Source: Endobacter medicaginis (GTDB lineage: Bacteria; Pseudomonadota; Alphaproteobacteria; Acetobacterales; Acetobacteraceae). From it: a DNA stretch of 64,000 nt. Where the stretch lies: assembly GCF_014192375.1 (NCBI RefSeq), contig NZ_JACHXV010000009.1, positions 48,019-112,018 of the forward strand. The letters are read 5' to 3'. How positions within the stretch are numbered: position 1 is the first letter of the stretch; each line of letters starts with the position of its first letter. Under the pieces are notes generated by a model. That model was not told where the DNA came from and searched no databases. It was given only the letters and a program-made list of their open reading frames with translations. This document shows, piece after piece, positions 48,174 through 56,359 of this stretch. A program made the position numbers and the translations under genes.

Positions 48174-49127
48174 TCAGGCCGCCTGGCTGAGCACGGCGCG
48201 GCGGCGCTCGTAGTCGAGGATGCGGCAGCGCTTCTTGCTCAGCCCCCAGGTGATGCTCTCGAGCATCCGCTTGTAGCGCTGCTGCGCGTGATAGCGCAGG
48301 CGGCGGCGCACGGGCATCGGCCGGTGCCAGGCGGCGATCTCGGGAAACTGCCTGGCGGTGTCGAGATAGATGCGATGGATCGCCGAGGTCCAGGGCGGGA
48401 AGGCTCCATCCCAGGGCTTCGGCTTCGACATGTAATGCACGACGCGCGGCCGGATGGTGTCCTCAACGCGGGCGTTGCGCATGTAGATCGGAAAGTTCCA
48501 GGCCAGCGACAGCGGGATGTGGCGCGCGATGGCGTTGAGATTGAGCACGTCCTGGTCGGAGAACTGCCAGTGCTGCCGCGTCTGCCAGGTGGCCCAGGCG
48601 GCGGAGCCGATCTCCATCCAGGTCACGCGATCGGCCATGATGGTGCCACTGTTGAAATAGTTCGAGGCCTGGTCGTGCGTCATGCCGATGGTCTCGAAAT
48701 GTCGGCGGATGTTCTCGCCATGGCGGTCGCGGTCCTCGAGCGCGAAGGTCATCGGATCGTTGGCGGCCAGCAGGCTCCCGGGCGGCAGATTGTAGTCGAA
48801 CAGCGGCATCAGCGAGCCATGGATGGTGATGTCGCCATCCATGTAGAAGATCTGCCGGTAATTGGCCGGCAGCAGCTCGGCGAGAAACAGCCGCGCCAGC
48901 ATCGCCGGCGCGCCGCCGATCTGCGCGCGGGTGGCGGTGGCGAGCCGGATGCCGGCACGCGCGCAGGCGGCCCCAAACGCCGCCGCGCAGGCCGGGTCGA
49001 GATCGATGCCCAGCACCACCACATCGACGCGATCGCGGTCGACATGTGCCAGCGCCTGACGGGCGGCAGCGAAGGTCGGATAGATGTAGCCGGTGTCACT
49101 GGTGAAACAAACGCATGATCTCGTCAT
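48174..49127 (-). CDS. Glycosyltransferase family 8
   Basis: A 317-residue GT8 retaining glycosyltransferase. The metal-binding motif is FYMDGDITI (D97-G-D99). LARLFLAELLP before it, FNSGTIMAD after, and the late HYMSKPKPWDG are signatures of the LgtC/glycogenin-like family. Typical donors are UDP-galactose or UDP-glucose; GalE in the locus could supply the first. Start MTRSCVCF is chosen over an upstream ATG 33 bp away. It lies between glf (56 bp) and the DUF707 gene (47 bp) on the same strand. Confidence 0.9.
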   Translation of the reverse strand: MTRSCVCFTSDTGYIYPTFAAARQALAHVDRDRVDVVVLGIDLDPACAAAFGAACARAGIRLATATRAQIGGAPAMLARLFLAELLPANYRQIFYMDGDITIHGSLMPLFDYNLPPGSLLAANDPMTFALEDRDRHGENIRRHFETIGMTHDQASNYFNSGTIMADRVTWMEIGSAAWATWQTRQHWQFSDQDVLNLNAIARHIPLSLAWNFPIYMRNARVEDTIRPRVVHYMSKPKPWDGAFPPWTSAIHRIYLDTARQFPEIAAWHRPMPVRRRLRYHAQQRYKRMLESITWGLSKKRCRILDYERRRAVLSQAA

Positions 49128-49174
49128 CGACGGGTCGGCTCCGATGGGCTGCAACGGCATGGGCGAGCGATGGG

Positions 49175-50110
49175 TCAGGTGGCGCGGGCGCGGAAGCCGC
49201 TCGGCCGCAGCCCGGCGCGCAGCGGCGTCTCCGAGACCTGGTCGGGGATCTTCATCATGCTCTTGTAGAGCATCCCGGCCATCCGCCTGAGCATGCGGCG
49301 GCGCTCCGGCGAGTGCAGGACGGCGCCGGCCAGGCCGATCACGGACATCAGGGCGAAGCGTCGCTCACGCCCCTGCACGGCGAGCATCCTGCCGCTGCGC
49401 ATCACCGCGCGATGGGTGAGGATGCGCGGCGCGGACTCGATGCCGTTTGCGGCGCAGAAGCGGCGCAGCTCGTCCCAGGGCGAGATGCCGCCCTCACGCA
49501 GCAGCTTGTAGTTCGGCCCGCCGACCGGCCGCGTATGGGTGACAGTGATGTCGTCGATGATCGCGATCGACCCGTCGGGTCGCGACACATGGCGCGGCCA
49601 GATGAAATCCAGGCCCCAGCCACTGAGATTGGCGTTGAAGAGCGGCAGGGTCGCGCGCAGCACCGCGGCGGTCATGCAGGGCGCCATCACCTCGACATAG
49701 TTGGTCATCCGCATCCGAAAGAGCGGATTGCGCAGGGTGGTGAGGTGGCCGAAATAGCTGTCCCAGGTCAGCGCGGGCTGGGCGACCTCGAGACGATGCC
49801 GCGCACAGGTCTCGAACAGCCGGTTGATCGACGCGGTATCGGTGGCGAGGTCGTCATCGGGCAGCCAGATATGGTCGTAGCGCTCGACGAGGTCGGGATG
49901 CGCCATGAACAGCGCCTGCAACGCAGGCCATTTCGGCCCCTTGCCGTCGATGCGCACGACATCGGGCGCGCGGAAGAGGTGCGGGTCGTCGCCGAAGTAA
50001 TTGATCACGATGTCCCAGTTGCGTGGCTCCGGGCCGGCCAGCCAGGCCGGGTGCAACGATTTGTCGCCCGCCCGGACCACGACAAGATTTCTGCGCGATA
50101 CCGCCGTCAT
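49175..50110 (-). CDS. DUF707 putative glycosyltransferase
   Basis: A 311-residue DUF707 protein. Recognisable segments are NLVVVRAGDKSLH, DIVINYFGDD, HIWLPDDDLATDTASINRLF (a D-D-D that may bind metal as in GT-A enzymes), TNYVEVMAPCM and LSGWGLDFIWP. DUF707 occurs in polysaccharide loci and is thought to be glycosyltransferase-like; catalysis is not established. MTAVSRRN is taken as the start. Its promoter should be in the AT-rich 227-bp region upstream. Confidence 0.8.
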   Translation of the reverse strand: MTAVSRRNLVVVRAGDKSLHPAWLAGPEPRNWDIVINYFGDDPHLFRAPDVVRIDGKGPKWPALQALFMAHPDLVERYDHIWLPDDDLATDTASINRLFETCARHRLEVAQPALTWDSYFGHLTTLRNPLFRMRMTNYVEVMAPCMTAAVLRATLPLFNANLSGWGLDFIWPRHVSRPDGSIAIIDDITVTHTRPVGGPNYKLLREGGISPWDELRRFCAANGIESAPRILTHRAVMRSGRMLAVQGRERRFALMSVIGLAGAVLHSPERRRMLRRMAGMLYKSMMKIPDQVSETPLRAGLRPSGFRARAT

Positions 50111-50337
50111 GACCCACCACACATCCCATGATCGCCACCCCGGGGGCGGGGCGGACGGTTGCTGCGATTACCTGCCGGAGCCGCCCGGCACCGCTGAAAG
50201 ATCGGCTCAAAAAACGAATCAAATTCCAAGCTCTCGGAAGTGTATCCGAAACTCGTCCATAAGTTGAGACAAATATGAAAAATATATCTCTTTTCAGAGG
50301 TGCGTTCTCGAGACAGCCGGCTGCGGGACCGGCCGCG
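50111..50337 (-). promoter_or_regulatory. AT-rich intergenic region upstream of DUF707 gene
   Basis: These 227 bp separate the flippase stop from the DUF707 start, both on the reverse strand. Bases about 50195-50300 are unusually AT-rich. A TTGAGACA half-site is at 50264-50271. No confident -35/-10 pair or open frame of note is visible. Confidence 0.4.
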
Positions 50338-51840
50338 TCACGCCGAGCGCGGCCGCAGTCTCAGCGCCAGCGAGCGTCCGAGTCGCCAGACCGTCGCCTC
50401 GAGCCCCTCGGGCATGCCGGCGGCCCCCCAGGAGGCGAGCAGCAGTGCCGCATAGACCGCGGCGCCGAAACCGCCGCAGGCGGCAAGGTCCAGTGCGGCG
50501 GCCATCGCATCGTCCGGCGGCACGACCCGCGCGGCGAGCACCAGCACCGCCACCGCCATGCCGGTGGTGGCGAAGACCGGCCTCAGCCAGCCCTTCGCCT
50601 GGGCGGCCAGCGACAGGCCGGTGATCGAGCGCACCGCGACCATGCCGTAGAAGTCGGCTGCGAGTTCGGCGACGAAGCGCGCCACCACGATGCCCATGAA
50701 GCCGTGGCTGAAGGCCCCCGCCACCGCGATCGGCAGCTTGACGCAGAACTCGAGCAGGTTGCGACGAAGCACCACCTGGGTGCGGCCGGTTGCCATCAGC
50801 AGCGACATCGCCGGCAGGGTGAACAGCGCAGGCGTCAGGCTCAGCGCCAGCCAGCGCACCAGCGGCACAGCGCCCGACCATTTCTCGCCCAGCACCAGCC
50901 GCACCATCGGCTCCGCGAGCAGGCTCTCGCCGACCAGCAGCGGCAGCCCGATCGCCACCATCGCCGACGATGCCTTCTGATAGCTCGCGGCGAGCCGGTG
51001 AGGATCGTCGAGCACCCGGGCGAAGGCGGCGAGCAGCGGTCGCGCCATCGGACCGAACAGGGCGAGGAACGGGATCGAGGCGATGTCGCTGGCGGTCGAG
51101 AACAGCCCGACCTGCGCCATCGGCCGGATCTTGCCCAGCAGCAGGCGCTCGAACTGCCAGTTGATGGCGCTGACGATCTGCGCGAGCGTGATCCAGCCGG
51201 CGAATTCGTAGAAATGCGCGCCCTCCGAGAGGCTCAGCCGCGGACGATAGGGCGCGAAGCGATACGATTGCAGTGCCATGCCGACCGAATAGAACACGCT
51301 GCCGATCGCCAGCGCCCAGTAGCTGTGGGTGAGCAGCGCGATCGCGGTGCAGCTGACGAAGCTGATGACCTTGCCGCTCACCTCGATGGCGAAATCCCGC
51401 CAGAAACTCAGCACTTTCTGGAATTCGGCCATGCGCGGGCTGTAGAGCCCGCGCGCCGCCGGCCCGAGGGCGAGCACGCAGATCAGCGCGATCAGACGCG
51501 GGTCGTGATACCAGTGCGCGAACGGGATCGCGCAGGCGGCGAGGAACCCGCCCAGCACCACACCGCGGATCAGCCCGATGGTGAAGGCGGTGTCGTAATG
51601 CGCCTGCTCGATCACCGGCAGCCGCAACAACGCCTGGTTGACCGGCAACTCCAGCACCGCCTCGGTCAGCGCGACCAGGCTGACGGCGATCGCCACCAGA
51701 CCGAAATCAGCCGGGGTGAGAATGCGGGTCAGCACCAGCATCGTGGCGAGATCGATCAGCCGGGTGAACAACCGCGCAGAGACCATCATGGCCGCGCCAG
51801 AGGCGGTCCGGCTGCCGATCGCCTGATCAGGGAGCGTCAT
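50338..51840 (-). CDS. Wzx-like polysaccharide flippase (PST/MOP family)
   Basis: A 500-residue membrane protein with about twelve to fourteen helices of the polysaccharide transport (PST) family. Its opening TASGAAMMVSARLFTRLID, then LTRILTPADFGLVAIA, and the ALLRLPVIEQAHYDTAF loop are typical of the WzxC-like group. It would flip the undecaprenyl-linked repeat unit across the inner membrane. The start at 51840 matches that N-terminus. Its own promoter region lies in the 193-bp gap to the divergent acetyltransferase gene. Confidence 0.9.
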   Translation of the reverse strand: MTLPDQAIGSRTASGAAMMVSARLFTRLIDLATMLVLTRILTPADFGLVAIAVSLVALTEAVLELPVNQALLRLPVIEQAHYDTAFTIGLIRGVVLGGFLAACAIPFAHWYHDPRLIALICVLALGPAARGLYSPRMAEFQKVLSFWRDFAIEVSGKVISFVSCTAIALLTHSYWALAIGSVFYSVGMALQSYRFAPYRPRLSLSEGAHFYEFAGWITLAQIVSAINWQFERLLLGKIRPMAQVGLFSTASDIASIPFLALFGPMARPLLAAFARVLDDPHRLAASYQKASSAMVAIGLPLLVGESLLAEPMVRLVLGEKWSGAVPLVRWLALSLTPALFTLPAMSLLMATGRTQVVLRRNLLEFCVKLPIAVAGAFSHGFMGIVVARFVAELAADFYGMVAVRSITGLSLAAQAKGWLRPVFATTGMAVAVLVLAARVVPPDDAMAAALDLAACGGFGAAVYAALLLASWGAAGMPEGLEATVWRLGRSLALRLRPRSA

Positions 51841-51874
51841 ATAATTACGGTATCCGAAATCGCGTGTCGGTTGA

Positions 51875-51903
51875 ATTGTATCGAATATGGATATCGTCTA
51901 GAA
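51875..51903 (-). promoter_or_regulatory. Candidate promoter for flippase gene
   Basis: Read on the reverse strand, TTCTAG (51903-51898), a 17-bp spacer and TACAAT (51880-51875) lie 35 bp before the flippase ATG. The -10 is close to consensus, the -35 is weak. The surrounding 60 bp are AT-rich compared with the genes. Confidence 0.35.
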
Positions 51904-52033
51904 AAATAGCAAGTTTTCCCGTATCGTCTCGTGCTCTGACATGAACCGGGCTCAGCGGCCGGCTGGCGGGCAGTCCACCCGGCGCCCTCACGCCGATGCC
52001 CCGAGACGCCGCACTCTCTAGGACCAGCCGACG

Positions 52034-52603
52034 ATGGATACGATCTTCCGGGCAGAGACCTTGGCACGCCCCTGCCAGGAGGCGACGCGCCAGCCCTGCG
52101 AGGAGAGCAGGCTGAAGGCGCATCTGCGTCGCAACCTCTATGCGGCGATCGGCAGCGAACTGATCCCCGCCTTCGCACGGACACGGATCCTGCGCCGGCT
52201 GGGCGCGCGCGTCGCCGACAGCGCCTGCGTCTGGTCCGGCTGTCATTTCCAGTCGATGCGGTTCAGCCTTGGCGAGCACGTCTTCATCAATGTCGGATTC
52301 TTCTTCGACGGCGCCGCGACACTGCGCATCGAGCGCGACGTGCGGATCGGCCAGTTCGTCCGCGTCATCACGGCCACGCATGGCGTCGGCCCGTCCACGC
52401 AGCGCTGCACGATCGAAGCGATTACCGCACCGGTGACGATCGAGCGCGGCTGCTGGATCGGCGCCGGCGTCACCCTGATGCCCGGCGTGACCGTGCGGCG
52501 CGGCTGCGTGATCGGTGCGGGTGCCACAGTGCTCGACAGCACCGAGCCCGACGGGCTCTACGTCGGCACGCCCGCCCGGCGGGTCAGGACCCTGCCGGGC
52601 TGA
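52034..52603 (+). CDS. Left-handed beta-helix acetyltransferase (hexapeptide repeat)
   Basis: A 189-residue protein with a helical N-terminal lead of about 60 residues. A hexapeptide-repeat beta-helix follows: GEHVFINVGFFFDG, ERDVRIGQFVRVITATHG (with the catalytic-type histidine), then ERGCWIGAGVTLMPGVTVRRGCVIGAGATV. It ends with YVGTPARRV, typical of the maltose/galactoside O-acetyltransferase group. It should transfer acetyl from acetyl-CoA to a sugar in the cytoplasm, a second decoration activity beside the membrane acyltransferase. It converges on the small secreted-protein gene with a 6-bp gap. Confidence 0.88.
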   Translation: MDTIFRAETLARPCQEATRQPCEESRLKAHLRRNLYAAIGSELIPAFARTRILRRLGARVADSACVWSGCHFQSMRFSLGEHVFINVGFFFDGAATLRIERDVRIGQFVRVITATHGVGPSTQRCTIEAITAPVTIERGCWIGAGVTLMPGVTVRRGCVIGAGATVLDSTEPDGLYVGTPARRVRTLPG

Positions 52604-52609
52604 ACCGCG

Positions 52610-53032
52610 TCAGAATACGCCGAGCCTGACGATCGACCATTGCGCGGCGGCGTGGCTGTCGATCGCCTGCGCGCGCTGCGTCGTCGCCGCGGCGAGATTC
52701 TTCGCCATCTGGCAGGCGCCGCTACGATCCAGACCGCCGACGGCGCGGGCGAAACGATCTTCGTAGTCCCACAACCGGAAATTCGATCTCGACGGCAGCC
52801 GCACCAGGCCGGAGACATAGAACTGGCGTGTCTGCGGGTCGCTCGCCGAGCACCAGAGCGCTGCGCGGGCGCCGGTCGCCTCCGGGCCAGCGGCCAGCGG
52901 ATCGGCGCCGGGCAGGTCGCCCAGCAGCACGTCGATGCCCTCCGGTCCGGCGGCTCGCGACGGGGCGGGGCAGATGGCTGCCAGACCGGTCAGAACCAGC
53001 CCGGCGAGACCGGTCGTCCATTTACGCGGCAT
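52610..53032 (-). CDS. Small secreted protein of unknown function
   Basis: A 140-residue protein with a signal peptide (about 1-27, cut after APSRAAG). I do not recognise a family. The mature part has two cysteines (in ALWCSAS and GACQMAK) that could form a disulphide, and no membrane segment. Its start overlaps the stop of the upstream GT4 gene by 11 bp, so it is the last gene of the sugar transferase-Wzc-GT4 operon. A periplasmic accessory role in polymer export is a guess from position only. Confidence 0.65.
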   Translation of the reverse strand: MPRKWTTGLAGLVLTGLAAICPAPSRAAGPEGIDVLLGDLPGADPLAAGPEATGARAALWCSASDPQTRQFYVSGLVRLPSRSNFRLWDYEDRFARAVGGLDRSGACQMAKNLAAATTQRAQAIDSHAAAQWSIVRLGVF

Positions 53033-54134
53033 GGCGCGTGGCTCCCTCGGCTGCGGCCTCACGCGCGACCAGGGCGAGCAAGGCGGCCGCGGAGTCGCGC
53101 CAGCGATGGCGACGGGCCTCGATCAGCCCGGCACGGCGGAGGCCCTCCGCCAGGGCAGGATCGTCGATCACCCGCAGCACCTGCCGCGCGATCTCGGCCG
53201 GTCGGTGCGGATCGGCATACAGCGCAGCACCGCCGCACACCTCGTGCAGCGGCGCGATGTCGGCCGCCACCACCGGACAGCCACAGGCCATCGCCTCGCC
53301 GGCGGGCAGGCCGAACCCCTCGTAGAAGGAGGGAAACACGAAACAGGCGGCGGCACTGTACAGCGCGCGCAGCTCGGCATCGGAAACACGCCCGATATAG
53401 CGGGCCGGCTGCGGCAGCTGCCTGTCGCCGCCACGTCGGAACACCGCCGCGTTGAGACCGCCGCTGATCACCAGCGGAATGCCACGCGCCTCGAGCGCCC
53501 GCGCCAGCTCGCCGAGACCGTGCAGGTTCTTGTGCTGCGAGAGATTGCCCACGGCCAGCACGAAGCGTCCGGGGGTGAGGCCGTTGCGGGCGATCACGGC
53601 GTCATCGGCGCCGACGGTCAGGATATGGTCCGCCCCCTCGCCGATCACATCGATCTGCGACGGCGGGATACGCAGATGGCGCGCCAGCTCGTCGCGCGAG
53701 AACGCCGATACCGTGACCAGGCGCGTGGCTCCGCGCAGCAGCAGCATCTGCAGGCCGCGATACCAGAGCCGGAACGCCGGCGAGTAGGCCTCCGGTCGCA
53801 CGTAGATGCCGGCATCGTGCAGCACCACGAACTGCCGCCGCCCGCGCAGCGGCGCGGTGTTGCCGAGATTGAGCAGCCAGCCGTCCTGCGCGGCCTGCGG
53901 CAGCTCGAGCTGCTCCCAGGCCTGCCCCTCGCGGCGACCGACCTGACGCAAGTCGAGACCCAGCGCATCGATCGGGCCGTCGTGGCGCGGCGTCAGCACG
54001 CAGGGGCGTCGGGGGGCGTCGGCGGCAAGTTCGCCGATGCCGCGGGTGATCTCGGTCGCGAAGCGCTGCACGCCGCTGAGCGACTGGGTCAGAAAGCGGC
54101 CGTTCACGAACAGCGGCGTCGGGAAACCGCTCAT
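53022..54134 (-). CDS. Glycosyltransferase family 4
   Basis: A 370-residue GT-B glycosyltransferase. NGRFLTQSLSGVQRFATEI is the acceptor-side loop seen in mannosyltransferase-like GT4 enzymes of exopolysaccharide clusters, and VVLHDAGIYVRPE follows. The donor side has LAVGNLSQHKNLHGL, and FPSFYEGFGLPAGEAMACGCPVV holds the E-x7-E motif. It likely adds an early sugar to the lipid-linked unit, since it is cotranscribed with the priming transferase. Its ATG overlaps the stop of the Wzc-like gene. Confidence 0.9.
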   Translation of the reverse strand: MSGFPTPLFVNGRFLTQSLSGVQRFATEITRGIGELAADAPRRPCVLTPRHDGPIDALGLDLRQVGRREGQAWEQLELPQAAQDGWLLNLGNTAPLRGRRQFVVLHDAGIYVRPEAYSPAFRLWYRGLQMLLLRGATRLVTVSAFSRDELARHLRIPPSQIDVIGEGADHILTVGADDAVIARNGLTPGRFVLAVGNLSQHKNLHGLGELARALEARGIPLVISGGLNAAVFRRGGDRQLPQPARYIGRVSDAELRALYSAAACFVFPSFYEGFGLPAGEAMACGCPVVAADIAPLHEVCGGAALYADPHRPAEIARQVLRVIDDPALAEGLRRAGLIEARRHRWRDSAAALLALVAREAAAEGATRHAA

Positions 54135-56359
54135 GCCGCGAGCGACTTGCGGTTGTAGTGCGCATGATAGCGGACCATGTCGCCCTCGGCGGCCCCAAGC
54201 TGGTTGAGGTCGACCTGGGTGAGCACACCGCCGAGCATACGCACGTCATAGGCCCGCAGCCGACGCATCGCCGCATTGACCACCGCCTGACGCGTCTCGT
54301 TCCAGCGCACCACCAGCACCGCACCATCGGCCTGCTGGGCCAGTACCGCGGCGTCGGGGTAGGCCAGCACCGGCGGTGTGTCGATGACGATCGTCTCGTA
54401 GATCGGCCGCATCTGGTCGAGCATCTGGCGCAGCTCGTCGACGCGCACCATCGCACCGCGCTCGCGCGCCTCGGAGGCGAAGGTGAACACATCCACACCC
54501 GGAAGCACGTCATGCACGATGCCGTGCTTCGCCTCGGCCGCCGCGCCCCCCGCGACGCGCAGCGCGGACGGCTGGCGGGTGTCGCAGTCGACCACCAGCG
54601 TACGCTGGCCGTCACGCCCGCCATTGGCGGCCAGCGAGACGGCAAACGTGGTCTTGCCCTCGCCGGGCTCGGCGGAGGTGACGAGGATGACCTGGGCCCG
54701 GAAGCGATCCTGGCCGAACGCCATCAGGTTGCGGGCATTCTCGACCGCGTCGACATAGATGCTGCCGGTCGAGCCGCTGCGGTAGTGGCGCATCGGGCCA
54801 CCTTGGCTGCTCGGCACCAGCCCGAGGCCAAACAGCCCGGTCAGCGCCTCGAGCTGGGCCAGCGAACGCACACCCTGGGTGACGCGGCTGCGCAGCAATG
54901 CGGCACCGATGCCGGCCAGCAGGCCGACGAGCACCGCGAGCGCGCTGTACTGGGTGCGCTTCGGGCCGGAGGGGCCGATCGGCGCCTGGGCGGCGGCGAT
55001 CTGGTCGGCCTCGGATTCCTGCAGGCCCGCCTGGCTCGAGGTCTGCTCGAGACGGCCGACGAAATCCTGGTAGATGTTGCGCGCGGCGTTCGCCTCGCTC
55101 TGGAGCTGCTTGAGCTGCACGCTGGCATGGCTCTCGCTTGCCACCTGCTTTTGCAGCTCGGTGATCTGGTGCTGGAGCGAGTCCACCCGCGCCTGCGCCG
55201 ACACCATCTCCTTGCGCGAGCTGGTGACCACGTCCGATGTCGCGGCGCCGAGCTGGCGACGCACCTGCGCCAGGGCGGCGCGGGCCGCCTGCAGGGTCGG
55301 GTTGTTGTCGGCGAAGCTCTCGCTGAGGCTGGCGACGCGGCTGCCGAGCTGCGCCTCCTCGCTGCGCAGTTGCTGGACCATCGGCGAGGCGACCACCTCG
55401 GGCGCGCTCGCGGTGCCACCGGCATGGCCGGCGCCGTAGCGCGCGGTGGCCATCGCGAGATCGGCCTGCGCGGTCACGAGCTGGCTGTTGAGCTGGGTGA
55501 GCTGCTGGTCAGCGACCGTACCCCCCTGCCCGTCCGGCCCGATCTGTGCGGCGACCAGCCCGTTCTGCTCGCGATACTGCTCGACGGCGTCCTCCGCCTT
55601 GCGCAGGCGTTCGCGCACCGGCGCGATCTGGGTGTCCAGCAGGCCGTTGGCCCGGCGGATGGCCTGGATCTTGAGGTCGCGCTTGAAGTCGAGATAGGTG
55701 CTCACATAGGCGTTGGCGATCGCGGCGCTGAGTTGCGGATCACCGGTATGGGCGGTCACGGTGATGATGTAGGAGCGCCCGTCATTGAGGATCGAGACCC
55801 GGTTCATCAGCACCCCGGTGGTGGCCTGCTGGCGCTCGTAGGGGGTGAGCGGCTTCGGCGGCGCGACCGGGCTGAACAGCCCCTTCACCTCCGCCACGAG
55901 CCGTCCGACCAGGGGGCGTGCGTCGACAGCACGGCGGAACTCCGGGTTGTCGGTCAGATGAAGCTGCTGCACGACGCTGTCGGCGAGCCCGTGGCTGCGC
56001 AGGATCTCGACCTGGGTGTTGATTCCCACCGCATCGACATCGGCCTGCGCGACCGTCGCCTGCAGGTCACGGAACGACGCCTTGCGGGTGTCGATCATCA
56101 CCAGGCTGGTGGCCTCGTAGGTGGCGGGGATGCGCGAGATGGCGAACACCGCCGGCGCGCTTACCGCGAGCGTGATGCCGAGAATCATCCACTTGTATTC
56201 GCGCAGCACCGCCAGCAGCCTAAACGGCGAGACGTGCTCCGCGCCCGGGGGCTCGACCTGTGCCGCGGCCTGTGGCCAGGACATGTGTGCGGGCAGCGAC
56301 GAGGTGCGCACCAGCGCCGGATAGCTGCCCGGCGGGGGCGGTGGGAGATGTCGGCTCAT
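54131..56359 (-). CDS. Wzc-like polysaccharide co-polymerase with BY-kinase domain
   Basis: A 742-residue inner-membrane protein. The first membrane helix is at about 57-77 and the second at about 470-490; between them lies a Wzz-type periplasmic domain with coiled coil at about 240-450. The cytoplasmic part is a bacterial tyrosine kinase: Walker A SAEPGEGKTT (562-571), Walker A' VVDCDTRQPS (D591, D593) and Walker B VIDTPPVL. The C-terminal tail has only two tyrosines (RYHAHYNRKS), fewer than the tyrosine cluster of E. coli Wzc. It sets chain length and couples to the Wza-like exporter. ATGA overlaps both neighbours. Confidence 0.93.
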   Translation of the reverse strand: MSRHLPPPPPGSYPALVRTSSLPAHMSWPQAAAQVEPPGAEHVSPFRLLAVLREYKWMILGITLAVSAPAVFAISRIPATYEATSLVMIDTRKASFRDLQATVAQADVDAVGINTQVEILRSHGLADSVVQQLHLTDNPEFRRAVDARPLVGRLVAEVKGLFSPVAPPKPLTPYERQQATTGVLMNRVSILNDGRSYIITVTAHTGDPQLSAAIANAYVSTYLDFKRDLKIQAIRRANGLLDTQIAPVRERLRKAEDAVEQYREQNGLVAAQIGPDGQGGTVADQQLTQLNSQLVTAQADLAMATARYGAGHAGGTASAPEVVASPMVQQLRSEEAQLGSRVASLSESFADNNPTLQAARAALAQVRRQLGAATSDVVTSSRKEMVSAQARVDSLQHQITELQKQVASESHASVQLKQLQSEANAARNIYQDFVGRLEQTSSQAGLQESEADQIAAAQAPIGPSGPKRTQYSALAVLVGLLAGIGAALLRSRVTQGVRSLAQLEALTGLFGLGLVPSSQGGPMRHYRSGSTGSIYVDAVENARNLMAFGQDRFRAQVILVTSAEPGEGKTTFAVSLAANGGRDGQRTLVVDCDTRQPSALRVAGGAAAEAKHGIVHDVLPGVDVFTFASEARERGAMVRVDELRQMLDQMRPIYETIVIDTPPVLAYPDAAVLAQQADGAVLVVRWNETRQAVVNAAMRRLRAYDVRMLGGVLTQVDLNQLGAAEGDMVRYHAHYNRKSLAA

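Noticed and set aside
50275..51909. 544-codon frame opposite the flippase gene
   Set aside because: Gln/Arg/His-rich shadow without membrane segments; the reverse strand has the multi-helix flippase.
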